NCBI RefSeq assembly: GCF_013778455.1
Contig: NZ_JACEHE010000021.1
Coordinates: 1-64,000 of the forward strand
Length of the DNA stretch: 64,000 nucleotides
From: Streptomyces himalayensis subsp. himalayensis
Lineage (GTDB): Bacteria > Actinomycetota > Actinomycetes > Streptomycetales > Streptomycetaceae
Direction of reading: 5' to 3'
The notes under the pieces are model-generated. The model did no database searches. It was not told the origin of the DNA and saw nothing but the letters and a program-made list of their open reading frames with translations. The stretch's first letter is position 1; every line of letters starts with the position of its first letter. This document shows positions 33,383 through 41,782 of this stretch, in pieces. Both the position numbers and the translations under genes were made by a program.

Positions 33383-33388
33383 ATCGTA
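33383..33388 (-). promoter_or_regulatory. -10 box, probable leaderless promoter of the HNH gene
   Basis: Read on the minus strand the hexamer is TACGAT, seven bases before the ATG at 33375. No Shine-Dalgarno sequence lies between, and a -35 box is unclear. The divergent interval to 33537 must also hold the methyltransferase promoter. Confidence 0.35.
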
Positions 33389-33536
33389 TGAGTGTTCGGC
33401 GTGACGGAGGGTGCGTTCAGCGAACCATGGGACGTGTTGCACACTTGGTGAGGTCTCGTTGTCAGTGGGGTCTGTCACCCTCAGTGATGGTGGATCGCAA
33501 GAAGCGTCTGCCGCTGCACGTCTGTAAGGAGGGGGC

Positions 33537-34592
33537 ATGACCCGCACGAACGAACGCAGGTACACCTCGGTGGAGATCTGCGCTGGTGCTGGGGGGCAAG
33601 CTGTTGGCCTGCACAACGCTGGCTTTCAGCACGTTGCTCTGATCGAGATCGACCGGGACGCATGCCAGACTCTCAGGGCCAACACCGATGGGAATCCGGA
33701 GTGGGACAGTTGCAAGGTCATCGAGGCCGATCTCAGAGAGTTCGATCCTGCTGATCTTGGGCTGGAGCCGGGCGAGCTTGATCTTCTGGCTGGCGGAGTT
33801 CCCTGCCCTCCGTTCTCAGCGGCAGGCAAGCAGCTCGGGCGTGACGATGAGCGGGACCTCTTCCCGACCATGCTCGAACTCGTCGACCATCTCGAACCTA
33901 AGGCCGTGATGATCGAGAATGTGCGCGGGCTGCTCGATCCCAAGTTCGCTGAGTATCGTCAGGAGATCATCAAGCGCTTGGAGTCGATGGGCTATGAAGA
34001 GTGCTACTGGGATGTCCTGGAGGCCAAGAACTATAGGGTTCCGCAGCTGCGCCCTCGGGCCATCCTGGTCGCCATGAAGCCGGAATACGCCCAATACTTC
34101 GAGCACTCGAAGCCAGAGGAGAGCGAGCCCATCAGCGTCGGTGAGGCTCTGCATGATTCGATGCGAGCGCGCTACGAAGCCGTTGCATCCGACCCCCGTG
34201 CTGAGAAGGCGTTCAAGGATTGGTACAAGAAGGCACTTGCCGATGTAGCGCCCACGGTGGTCGGGGGTTCCAAGAAACACGGCGGTGCAGACCTGGGTCC
34301 GACACGGGCCAAGCGGGCATGGGCTGAGCTCGGTGTGTGTGGGCTGGGCGTCGCTAATGAACCGGAAGAAATGAAGGACGCGGAGCGAGACCTGTTTGCT
34401 CCTGCAGGACCGAAGCTGACCGTGGCCCAGGCCGCCATCATCCAGGGCTTCCCAAGTGAATGGAAGTTCTCAGGACGCAAGACCGCTGCTTACCGGCAGG
34501 TCGGGAACGCGTTTCCCCCGCCGGTGGCGCAGGCTGTTGGGGAGCAGATCTACGCTGCGTTTGAGGCTGCGGCGAAGACCCAGACAGGTTGA
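33537..34592 (+). CDS. DNA cytosine-5 methyltransferase
   Basis: This 351-residue enzyme transfers methyl from S-adenosylmethionine to cytosine C5. Motif I is ICAGAGGQAVGLHNAGF. Motif IV carries catalytic Cys90 in GGVPCPPFSAAGKQ. Motif VI is ENVRG (127-131), motif VIII follows, and motif X reads AYRQVGNAFPPPVA. GGAGG lies shortly upstream of the ATG. It converges with vsr and lies beside a NaeI-type nuclease. M.NaeI is a C5 enzyme acting on GCCGGC, so that site is the first specificity to test. Base composition is lower in GC than flanking core genes. Confidence 0.95.
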   Translation: MTRTNERRYTSVEICAGAGGQAVGLHNAGFQHVALIEIDRDACQTLRANTDGNPEWDSCKVIEADLREFDPADLGLEPGELDLLAGGVPCPPFSAAGKQLGRDDERDLFPTMLELVDHLEPKAVMIENVRGLLDPKFAEYRQEIIKRLESMGYEECYWDVLEAKNYRVPQLRPRAILVAMKPEYAQYFEHSKPEESEPISVGEALHDSMRARYEAVASDPRAEKAFKDWYKKALADVAPTVVGGSKKHGGADLGPTRAKRAWAELGVCGLGVANEPEEMKDAERDLFAPAGPKLTVAQAAIIQGFPSEWKFSGRKTAAYRQVGNAFPPPVAQAVGEQIYAAFEAAAKTQTG

Positions 34593-34605
34593 GGCGCGAC
34601 TCATG

Positions 34606-35082
34606 TCACTTCTTGTGCAGCCGAAGGCGGCTGACTGTAGCCGCGATCTTGATCGCGCAGTCTTCGGCTGCCTCATGCTCCCAGAATCGAAGCACAGTCC
34701 ATCCTGCCGCCATGAGCTGCTCATCTGTATCGCGGTCCCGTGCCACGTTTCCGGCGACCTTGCTTGACCAGTAGCCCGGGTTGGTCTTGGGGGGTACGTA
34801 GTGCTCCGGGCAGCCGTGCCAGTAACAACCGTCGATGAATACGGCCAGCTTCGCCGAGCGGAAGACGATGTCGGCAGTCCGGCGCAGACCGGGCAATGGC
34901 TTGGCCGCTACCCGGTAGCGAAGTCCTTGGGCGTGGAGCAGGCTGCGCACCAAACGTTCAGGCTGAGTGTCCCGGCTACGGATTGCCTGCATGTTGCGAC
35001 GCCTAGTAGCCGATGAGGCCCAGGACCCCTCGGGGGGAACCCAGGTCTGGTCGGCGTCATCGATCTGCCTCTGCTGCTGCAT
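34606..35082 (-). CDS. vsr: very short patch repair endonuclease
   Basis: This 158-residue nuclease nicks next to T:G mismatches formed by deamination of 5-methylcytosine. It has MQAIRSRDTQPERLVRSLL, TADIVF with the catalytic Asp71, and the zinc/active-site block FIDGCYWHGCPEHY. NPGYWSSKVAGNVARDRDTD and WTVLRFWEHE follow. Vsr genes accompany C5 methyltransferases, as with Dcm. It lies 20 bases downstream of the NaeI-like gene on the same strand, so the two are probably one operon. Confidence 0.95.
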   Translation of the reverse strand: MQQQRQIDDADQTWVPPEGSWASSATRRRNMQAIRSRDTQPERLVRSLLHAQGLRYRVAAKPLPGLRRTADIVFRSAKLAVFIDGCYWHGCPEHYVPPKTNPGYWSSKVAGNVARDRDTDEQLMAAGWTVLRFWEHEAAEDCAIKIAATVSRLRLHKK

Positions 35083-35102
35083 GCCCTCTCCTGCGTGACC
35101 GC

Positions 35103-36104
35103 TCAGTCTGGAGCGCTCGTATTCTTCCTAGTCTCAGGCAGAAGCGGAGCGCGCTCTGGCTGATCGTCCGGGCTGGCCACGACCCAGTATCGACCTTCAA
35201 GCCACACCTGTGGCTGGCCGTCGTGGTGCTGCTTCGCCTCAACGACCCGGATACTGATGTTCTCGCCCTCCTGCGGGATGGGGAGCCCCAGCTGTTCGGC
35301 GACGGCCTGATGGTTGGGGTAGTCGCCGCATATGAGGATCCCCTCATCGCGGAGCTTCTGGCGAGCGCCTCCGTTGTACCGAACACGCTTCATGTAGTCC
35401 TTCTGCTGTGCAAGAGTGCGTACGACCGTACGGCTCACTCTGCGCCCCTGCACTTGGCGGAACAGCTCGTTGACCTTCGCCTGCCCCCGACTGCGCTTCG
35501 ACCCAGCGCCGGCGGTGAGGATGGCTGCCTGGGTCTCCTTACTGATGTGCAACAGAAGGTTCTCCTCTAGCGGTTCCTTGTGCCATAGCCAGGAAACGAG
35601 TGCATGATGTTGCTTCGTCAGTTGAAACTTTCCATCCCGATTGCCCTTCTTCGTGATGGTGCCGCTGGTTGTGAGTTTGGCGCGGTTGGCGCGCAAGAGT
35701 CCGGCACTCCAAAGCCCCTGGTGGTCGTCTGCCCAGACGACGAGGCAGATCTCGTCAAGAGCCTCCGGCGGGATCATCCAGCCGTAGAGCTTCTGCGAGA
35801 ACTTGCAGTCGACTTCAACACCTGCGATCAGATAGTCCATGTCGACGCCGCTGTGGAAGTTGAACTCGCGCAGCAGATTAATCTCCACCAGCGTGCCCGC
35901 ATGAGTCTTCTCGGTCTTATGTAGGTCGTTCCAGTCAAAACGCCCGGTGTGTTCCCCGTCGAGTAGTTGATCTATGGTCTCGCGCAGGACACGGGCAAAC
36001 CTCTCCCCCTTCGGGTCGAGGCTGAGCAGATGCTGCCGCACGAGCATCAGTTCCGGGTCGTCGTAGACACCAGGCGCCGGACCAGAGTGTCCGAAGAGCG
36101 TCAC
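35103..36104 (-). CDS. NaeI-type type II restriction endonuclease
   Basis: This 333-residue enzyme matches NaeI by key residues at a constant offset of four. The LLDG at 47-50 corresponds to the L43-x-D-G motif of NaeI. Glu74, Asp90, Asp99 and Lys101 (in VEVDCKFS) correspond to Glu70, Asp86, Asp95 and Lys97 of its active site. NaeI is an allosteric type IIE enzyme that binds two GCCGGC sites, with an N-terminal nuclease domain and a C-terminal CAP-like DNA-binding domain. Length agrees (317 residues in NaeI). It is paired with a C5 methyltransferase and Vsr. It is encoded upstream of vsr and divergent from the unknown gene at 36236. Confidence 0.92.
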   Translation of the reverse strand: MTLFGHSGPAPGVYDDPELMLVRQHLLSLDPKGERFARVLRETIDQLLDGEHTGRFDWNDLHKTEKTHAGTLVEINLLREFNFHSGVDMDYLIAGVEVDCKFSQKLYGWMIPPEALDEICLVVWADDHQGLWSAGLLRANRAKLTTSGTITKKGNRDGKFQLTKQHHALVSWLWHKEPLEENLLLHISKETQAAILTAGAGSKRSRGQAKVNELFRQVQGRRVSRTVVRTLAQQKDYMKRVRYNGGARQKLRDEGILICGDYPNHQAVAEQLGLPIPQEGENISIRVVEAKQHHDGQPQVWLEGRYWVVASPDDQPERAPLLPETRKNTSAPD

Positions 36105-36184
36105 AGGCGGACTCCTGAGTAGGGGGAGGACTGCGTGCTCCCAGTATCACCGATCACAACACGTGCTGTTCATCTGTTCTAAGA

Positions 36185-36213
36185 CCAACTACGTTGCGCA
36201 AACGGCAAGTTGG
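36185..36213. promoter_or_regulatory. imperfect palindrome, candidate operator
   Basis: CCAACT (36185-36190) and AGTTGG (36208-36213) flank a partly symmetrical centre containing TTGCGCAA. It lies in the 130-base divergent gap between the NaeI-like gene and the gene at 36236, so it could control both directions. No regulator bound to it is known. Confidence 0.4.
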
Positions 36214-36235
36214 GGCCGATGTGTGAGGTGGACGG

Positions 36236-37057
36236 GTGACAGAGACCACGGCAGATGACGTGCTGGAGCTGTTCTGTGCTTCTGCAGGCACAAAGAAGCG
36301 GTTTGAGGACTGGAAGAGTGATCCCCGGAGGGCGGAGGTGGCACCGGTGGTGCTGGCGCACCGTACCCGAGTGCTGTATCGCCTCGCCGAAGGCGACGTG
36401 TTAGACGTCTGCCGCCGTACCGAGCACGCTCTGGGGCAAGTGAGGCGTGAAGTGGGTGAGAGCGTTCCTCAGATCGTGGACTGGCACCCGGATTTCGCGT
36501 TCACGCATACGTTCCATACGTGCGTCGAGAGAATGGGAGCCCTTCCCACGTACCAACGCTTCCGGGAATTCTCCCTCGACGACGATGACGGTCAGAGAAT
36601 GCTCGGCAAACCGGCGAAGGATGTTATCCGTCGTCTCGTTGGCGCGGGGTGCCCACAGTGGCAGGCGCAGGCGGCGATGCGCTGGCGTATCGGGAACGCG
36701 TATTACGGTTTCCTGCGCGAGGTTTACACCCTAATGCAGCTTCGGCGGCGCGGAATAGATTTGCGGGTCCACCCGCTGGCAGACGCGCTATTTCGCGTGG
36801 ATGCCTGGGTGGGGCGGAGGGCGCTAAGTCTTCGTGTGGGAAACAAGAAGTTTCGGCAGGGAACCAACAGTGGTCGGAAGACCCCAGCCGAGCAACTACT
36901 CGCTGACGTGCTGCCGCCGTTACACTTCGACACGATCGAACTCGGGGCAGCAACTGCATTCGGCGAGGTGCACTTGCCGACGGCGGTGCACCTCGACCAT
37001 GCTGCAGCCCGTCTCACGGATCATGGTGGGACTACCAGCGCTACTCACATGAATTGA
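36236..37057 (+). CDS. unknown protein of the restriction island
   Basis: This 273-residue soluble protein starts at GTG. I do not recognise it. The first 150 residues are helical with charged surfaces. The second half has a strand-rich pattern: REVYTLMQLRRRGIDLRVHP, LADALFRVDAW, ALSLRVGNKKFRQG. The order Glu162, Asp189 and a following strand ending in Lys204/Lys205 is reminiscent of PD-(D/E)XK nucleases, but the acidic residue normally two before the Lys is not present, so this is a weak hint. It is divergent from the NaeI-like gene and its end overlaps the Z1 gene end by 17 bases, a tight packing that argues for a shared system. Confidence 0.75.
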   Translation: MTETTADDVLELFCASAGTKKRFEDWKSDPRRAEVAPVVLAHRTRVLYRLAEGDVLDVCRRTEHALGQVRREVGESVPQIVDWHPDFAFTHTFHTCVERMGALPTYQRFREFSLDDDDGQRMLGKPAKDVIRRLVGAGCPQWQAQAAMRWRIGNAYYGFLREVYTLMQLRRRGIDLRVHPLADALFRVDAWVGRRALSLRVGNKKFRQGTNSGRKTPAEQLLADVLPPLHFDTIELGAATAFGEVHLPTAVHLDHAAARLTDHGGTTSATHMN

Positions 37058-39983
37058 CGATAGCCGCGTCTGGACGGCTGGAGTCCTTCGCCCGGAATCG
37101 GACGAGCTGGCGCTTGGAGTCGATCGCGGCTAGGGGCGGGATCACGGTGAAGGCCATGATGACATCAGAGGCATCCGCCTTCCCTGTGGCCGCGGCCTCC
37201 CTGACCTCGGCGTCTGTTCGAGCTTCGACCACCGGGTACAGCAGGACTACTCCACGGTGCGGACCGAGGCGGGGAACACCCTCCTCGCTTCGCTCCAGCT
37301 CCGCCTGATCGATCAACTGCTGGGCGTATGCGCGGTGTTCCAGGCCGGAGATACGGCTGAAGGCCGCTTTGCCGGCCTGGCGGGTTCGCCGGAACAGTGA
37401 AAACGGGCCGTGGCCCAGCACAGTCGCCTCGATGCGGTGATGCTCCGTGCGGTGCGGCGCCATGACGAGCCAGTCGTCGACCTTAGCGAGACGGCCGTCG
37501 AGCTGAGAGAGGTACGTGAGGTGCGGTGCAAGGACGTTGCCGTCCTCCCATTCCAGTGCACTGAGGATGCCGAGGAGATCTGCGTGTGGCACGACGGTGG
37601 CAGCTGCACGGAAGCTGCGCGGCAGGGGGGTCGTGTCATCGGGCAGGAGATGACAGGTCGTGTTTGTGCCGCTTAGCGCCGCGAGTACCGGCTGCCAGCG
37701 CTGCGTGTTGCGCGCAATGGCCTTGGAGGAGAACGGGTAGGCCGCGGGCTCTATGGGGCGTCCTGGCGATCGCACCTCAACCAGCTCCGCGTTGAACATC
37801 TTGTTGCGAGCCGCGGGCTTCATCCACGACAAGTGCTGGGCGACCAACGGGGGAATTTGTGCGGGCGTCACCTGCGGTCGGCCGTCCACCATGGGCGCGT
37901 ATCGTGCCAGTTCGGCACGGAAGAGTTCCTCGTCCCGGCAGATAGCCTCGAACGCTTCGTACAAGTCGGCTGTTCTGGTCTTTGTCAGCTGCTCCTCGCG
38001 GCCGATGTACAGCCGCACCAAGTCCCGGTACCCGGGCCGGAAGCCGAACCACCGCCCCATCTGCATCAGCGTGTCTGCCTGCTGCGTCGTGCGGCGGTAG
38101 TAGGTGACCGTGAGGCCCTCCACTGTGAAGCCGCGGGAGAGCTTCGTGCCTCCGACCAGGATCTTCCAGACGTTCGGAGTGCGGTCGAAGTCCAGGTCGA
38201 TCTGCGAGAAGTAGCGGTCGGTGTCGCCGTTCACGACGATGACCGGGTTACCGCCAGAATTGATCAGTTGGCGGGCACGCGACACGTACGGCTTCAGGTC
38301 GGCATAGGAGGCGGGGACGGGCAGGCCGTCGTCGGCGTACCGCTGGAAGTCGGAGGCGAGCAGGCCCTCCAGGCGAGCGTGACCCTCGGGGCCGGTATAG
38401 CCCGCCTGGTGCCACATCGTGTTGATGCGCAGGGCGAGGTCCGCGTGATCATCCATCCGGACGGACTCGTGCACGAGCATCGTGTGGTGGCGGAAGGGTC
38501 CATCCGCTACGCCCTGATCGGCGCGGTAGAGCTTGAGAGCTCCGGTGAGCAGGAAGGCATCCATGGCTTCCTGGAGGCGGTCGCCAGTGTCCTCGAGGAT
38601 GCCCCGGACATGGATCTCCTCCGCAGTACCTTCGGGGTTGTCCAGGTCGTGGAAGTCCTGAACGCCCATGTAGCCGGACGGGCGAGGCAGCGAGATGAGG
38701 AAGTCACGCGGGAAGATGTCGTCGCCGTCGCCCGGGTCGACGAAGACATTGGCGAAGGGCGTCGCCGTGTAGCCGACGTACTGCGCCCTCGGGAGGAGCT
38801 TCAGCAGATCCGAGATGAGGCCATTGATCGCGGTACGGCTGACCTTGCCGGCCTCCCACTTCTTCGGGTCGGTGGTGTTGACCGAGGCCTGGTCGGACTC
38901 GTCGTCGATGATGAGGGCCGGTATCTCGGAAAGTAGCGGGCCGATCTTCCGCAGGTCCTTCACCAGGTTGGTCAGGACACTCTTGTTCTTCTTCACGACC
39001 ATGACGCGGGCTGCCGCGTCATGCAGGTTTGCCGGGTCATACAGCGGACGCGCGCGGTCGTGCTTCTCGAACTCCAGGGTGCGGATGCCGTTCAGGAGCT
39101 TCCGGTAGTCGTCGTCGCGTGTGGTGAGCCGCTCGATGTCGAAGGATCCGAGCATCGAGGGACGGCCGTCATGCGAGACGAATTTATGCGGCCAGTCTTC
39201 GTCGTCCTGATAGTCGATGCCGACGAGTGCGTCGAGATCGGTGGGATCGGCTCCGCGCAGGATGTTCTCCTGGCCTATCAGCTCCATGTCGAGACGGCGC
39301 TGGGTCTGGGCACGGAGCAGGTTGAGCGTGCCGCCGAGGACGATGACGAGGCGGTAGCCCGCGTCAATGGCCTTGGCGATGACGCCGGTGAAGTTTGCTG
39401 TCTTTCCGGACTGGACGTATCCGACCACTAGGCCACGGGCGCCGTACGGTTCTTCGCGTGTTGGGTCGGACAGCCGCTCCACAACGCTGTGGGATGCCTG
39501 GTCGAGGGTGGATACGGCGGCGTCGCTCCAGCCCTTCTGGCGCAGCGCCTTCTCGTACGACCTCCAGTAGAAAGAGCGGCCGGCGGCGCCCTCCCTGGAG
39601 TACCACGGCTGGAACTCCCTGCTGATGACTACTGGACCAGGTTCCTTGAAGACAGGCACGATTGAGTCCAGTGCCTTGCGCAGATCTGCTCCAAAGCCGA
39701 GACGGTTGTAGGCATCGGCACGCCGGTCATCGGTGCGTGCAGGGGAGTTGGACCAGCTGGGGTTCTCTGCGAAGTCCCAGGCCGTGAGTGTGCGGCGCCA
39801 CAGGGCAGTCAGCTCGTCGCCGGAATCAGCGGACAGCAGCCGGTCGCGAAAGTGGACCAGGTCGGTGTCGGCAGGGTCATGCTCCTCGGAATGCACGAAA
39901 GCGAGCTTGGCGAAGTGCTTGGGGCCCCCTCGGTGCATGGAGGCCAAGACGTCTATGTGGACGTTGAGAAGGTGATCAGTCAT
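37041..39983 (-). CDS. Z1 domain protein (superfamily II helicase-like)
   Basis: This 980-residue protein has Walker A GYVQSGKT at 188-195, a DEAD-like box LIIDDESDQAS, motif III-like YVGYTATPFANVF and a late motif VI-like QMGRWFGFRPGY, followed by about 300 residues of C-terminal sequence. This combination defines the Z1 family. Comparative work on MORC/MutL-like ATPases (Iyer and colleagues, 2008) places Z1 proteins beside GHKL ATPases, methyltransferases and nucleases in restriction loci. It probably acts on DNA with the MORC-like ATPase encoded 20 bases upstream. GGAGA precedes the ATG at 39983. Confidence 0.9.
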   Translation of the reverse strand: MTDHLLNVHIDVLASMHRGGPKHFAKLAFVHSEEHDPADTDLVHFRDRLLSADSGDELTALWRRTLTAWDFAENPSWSNSPARTDDRRADAYNRLGFGADLRKALDSIVPVFKEPGPVVISREFQPWYSREGAAGRSFYWRSYEKALRQKGWSDAAVSTLDQASHSVVERLSDPTREEPYGARGLVVGYVQSGKTANFTGVIAKAIDAGYRLVIVLGGTLNLLRAQTQRRLDMELIGQENILRGADPTDLDALVGIDYQDDEDWPHKFVSHDGRPSMLGSFDIERLTTRDDDYRKLLNGIRTLEFEKHDRARPLYDPANLHDAAARVMVVKKNKSVLTNLVKDLRKIGPLLSEIPALIIDDESDQASVNTTDPKKWEAGKVSRTAINGLISDLLKLLPRAQYVGYTATPFANVFVDPGDGDDIFPRDFLISLPRPSGYMGVQDFHDLDNPEGTAEEIHVRGILEDTGDRLQEAMDAFLLTGALKLYRADQGVADGPFRHHTMLVHESVRMDDHADLALRINTMWHQAGYTGPEGHARLEGLLASDFQRYADDGLPVPASYADLKPYVSRARQLINSGGNPVIVVNGDTDRYFSQIDLDFDRTPNVWKILVGGTKLSRGFTVEGLTVTYYRRTTQQADTLMQMGRWFGFRPGYRDLVRLYIGREEQLTKTRTADLYEAFEAICRDEELFRAELARYAPMVDGRPQVTPAQIPPLVAQHLSWMKPAARNKMFNAELVEVRSPGRPIEPAAYPFSSKAIARNTQRWQPVLAALSGTNTTCHLLPDDTTPLPRSFRAAATVVPHADLLGILSALEWEDGNVLAPHLTYLSQLDGRLAKVDDWLVMAPHRTEHHRIEATVLGHGPFSLFRRTRQAGKAAFSRISGLEHRAYAQQLIDQAELERSEEGVPRLGPHRGVVLLYPVVEARTDAEVREAAATGKADASDVIMAFTVIPPLAAIDSKRQLVRFRAKDSSRPDAAIVNSCE

Positions 39984-40003
39984 TAGGGAATCTCCGGTCC
40001 CGC

Positions 40004-41551
40004 TCAGCCGGCGGCAGTGTCGTAACGGGCTATTTCGCAGCGGGCTGCGGAGACAAGGACGCTGTTCCACAGCGCCATCTCGTCGTCGCGCTGGGCGCTG
40101 GAGCGCCCCATACGGAAGTTCTTCTCGAGGATGAGGTAGAGCAGCCCCTTGAGGACGGGTGCGTCGTTCGAACCAGCGCGGCGGTCGCCGTTGAAGGCCT
40201 GCCGGTATTCCTTGTTGAGGCGTACGACGTGGTCGTCACGGTCGATACCGAAGAACACGTCGGAGGGCATGGCCTCCCATCGGAAGGTAATCGGTTCCTC
40301 GCCCTCCAGCTGCGGCAGCTCGTCACGCAGCGTGCGCTTCAGTTTCGGATCGATGCCCTTACCCGGTGGGATGACCTCGGTGCGCTTGACCTCCGTGGAG
40401 CGCCGTGCGGCCTCCCGGTAGGTGGTCTCGGCTTCCTGAAGGTAGGCGGCGAAGCTGTGGCCGTTCGCGTCGGCCGCCTTCTCCAGGCCCCGGGCGAATG
40501 CTGGGGTGACGTTCACGCCGTCCTTCTTCACCGTGAGGCTGAAGACGCCGTTGGGGGTGGAAGGCAGATCGATTGCGATCCGCGCCAAGTTGTGGTGCGC
40601 CTCGGCACTGCGCGTGCCGTTCCAACCGCCTGCCTGGACCAGGCGGTCGTGCCTGTAGATGTAGAAACCCTGCCGGTCGGCGAGTGCTCCGATGCCGCGG
40701 TAGGCGACGAGCGGCGATTTGGGCGGCCATATGTGCGCGACCAGCGGGACTTCGCCAACACCTTCAACGGGAGCCGTGTACGTGCGTGGGTAGCCTGCCC
40801 GCCCCGGAACGCGGTAGCCGAACGGATCGATGGGTTCGATACCGCGGTGGTCGAGCTCTTCGCGCGTGTGGACGTCCTCGACGACGATGTCGACATGGAA
40901 ATCGTCGCTGGACAGGAACCGGTGCAGGTAGAGCCCCAGATGGGTCTCCAGCTTCTCGATCGCGTCGTTGAGGAAGCGGTCCGTCTGGCCTGCCGTGATG
41001 GTCTCGAAGGCACGCACGCCGTCCCATCGGACGATTGTGCCGTGCCATTCGATGACGCCGTCGTAACGGTCCACCAGGTCCTGGCAGTAGCCGGCATCCA
41101 CGATGTCGCAGCTGAAGTCGGCCTGTGCCGCCTCCGTGCGCCAGCGGCGGCCTGCTGACGGACTGCGCTTCGTACGGCTGATTACGGTGAGCGAGTCGCT
41201 GTGCGAAAGGGATGCAGCCTTCAGTCCTGCACCAAAGTGGCCGAGCGCCGAGTCTGCATACTCCTTCTGCCCGCCGACCGTCATCGCGACGTCCAGCGCA
41301 GCCTCGTCCATGCCGGAGCCGTCGTCGATCACGAGAAGACTGACCAGGCGTTCATCGTCGCGCAGGAAGCTCACTACGACCTTGTGGGCACCCGCATCTA
41401 TGGAGTTGTCCACAAGATCCGCGATGGCTGCTTCAAAGCCGTAGCCCTGATGAGACAGCGATTCGACGTAGCGCGCGGCAGGCGGAAGCTTCTTACTGCC
41501 GCTGGTCGGGACGTCGTACTGCCAGTCTGCTGAGGGCGCGTAAGGCGACAT
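40004..41551 (-). CDS. MORC-like GHKL ATPase
   Basis: This 515-residue protein has a complete Bergerat ATP-binding fold near the N-terminus: N-box FEAAIADLVDNSIDAGA (Glu40, Asn49), G1 VIDDGSGMD (76-81) and G2 GHFGAGLKAASLS (about 104-116). An S5-like region follows, with a conserved Lys in LTVKKDGVN. The order matches prokaryotic MORC/paraMORC proteins, which are thought to reshape DNA or protein-DNA complexes by ATP-driven dimerisation. It is the first gene of a two-gene unit with the Z1 protein. Its base composition is closer to the host than that of the NaeI-vsr part. Confidence 0.9.
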   Translation of the reverse strand: MSPYAPSADWQYDVPTSGSKKLPPAARYVESLSHQGYGFEAAIADLVDNSIDAGAHKVVVSFLRDDERLVSLLVIDDGSGMDEAALDVAMTVGGQKEYADSALGHFGAGLKAASLSHSDSLTVISRTKRSPSAGRRWRTEAAQADFSCDIVDAGYCQDLVDRYDGVIEWHGTIVRWDGVRAFETITAGQTDRFLNDAIEKLETHLGLYLHRFLSSDDFHVDIVVEDVHTREELDHRGIEPIDPFGYRVPGRAGYPRTYTAPVEGVGEVPLVAHIWPPKSPLVAYRGIGALADRQGFYIYRHDRLVQAGGWNGTRSAEAHHNLARIAIDLPSTPNGVFSLTVKKDGVNVTPAFARGLEKAADANGHSFAAYLQEAETTYREAARRSTEVKRTEVIPPGKGIDPKLKRTLRDELPQLEGEEPITFRWEAMPSDVFFGIDRDDHVVRLNKEYRQAFNGDRRAGSNDAPVLKGLLYLILEKNFRMGRSSAQRDDEMALWNSVLVSAARCEIARYDTAAG

Positions 41552-41782
41552 GAGCTGCTGCTGCTCCTGGGCACACAGGACGGGGCCTGCGTGGGGGAGG
41601 AGGAGGCCCGTCAGTTCCTACTGGAGATATGAAGATACTGCAAAGGTCAGACAAACGAGCCGGTGATTCTCGAAAAGACGCAGCTCAATCGCGTGCCCAG
41701 TAGCGGCAATGTGGCCAATACAACTTTAGTCAGGCAGCGTAGGCCGAGGTGGCGGTGCGGTTTCGGGTCGCTCACCCGTTGC
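41552..41782. other. island edge, intergenic
   Basis: This interval is less GC-rich than the core genes that follow and contains no gene I can support. Near its right end GCTCACCCGTTGCTCACCCG is a short direct repeat that runs into the 3' end of the SEC-C gene, which could be an attachment region. I find no integrase and no matching copy at the left side of the island. Confidence 0.4.
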
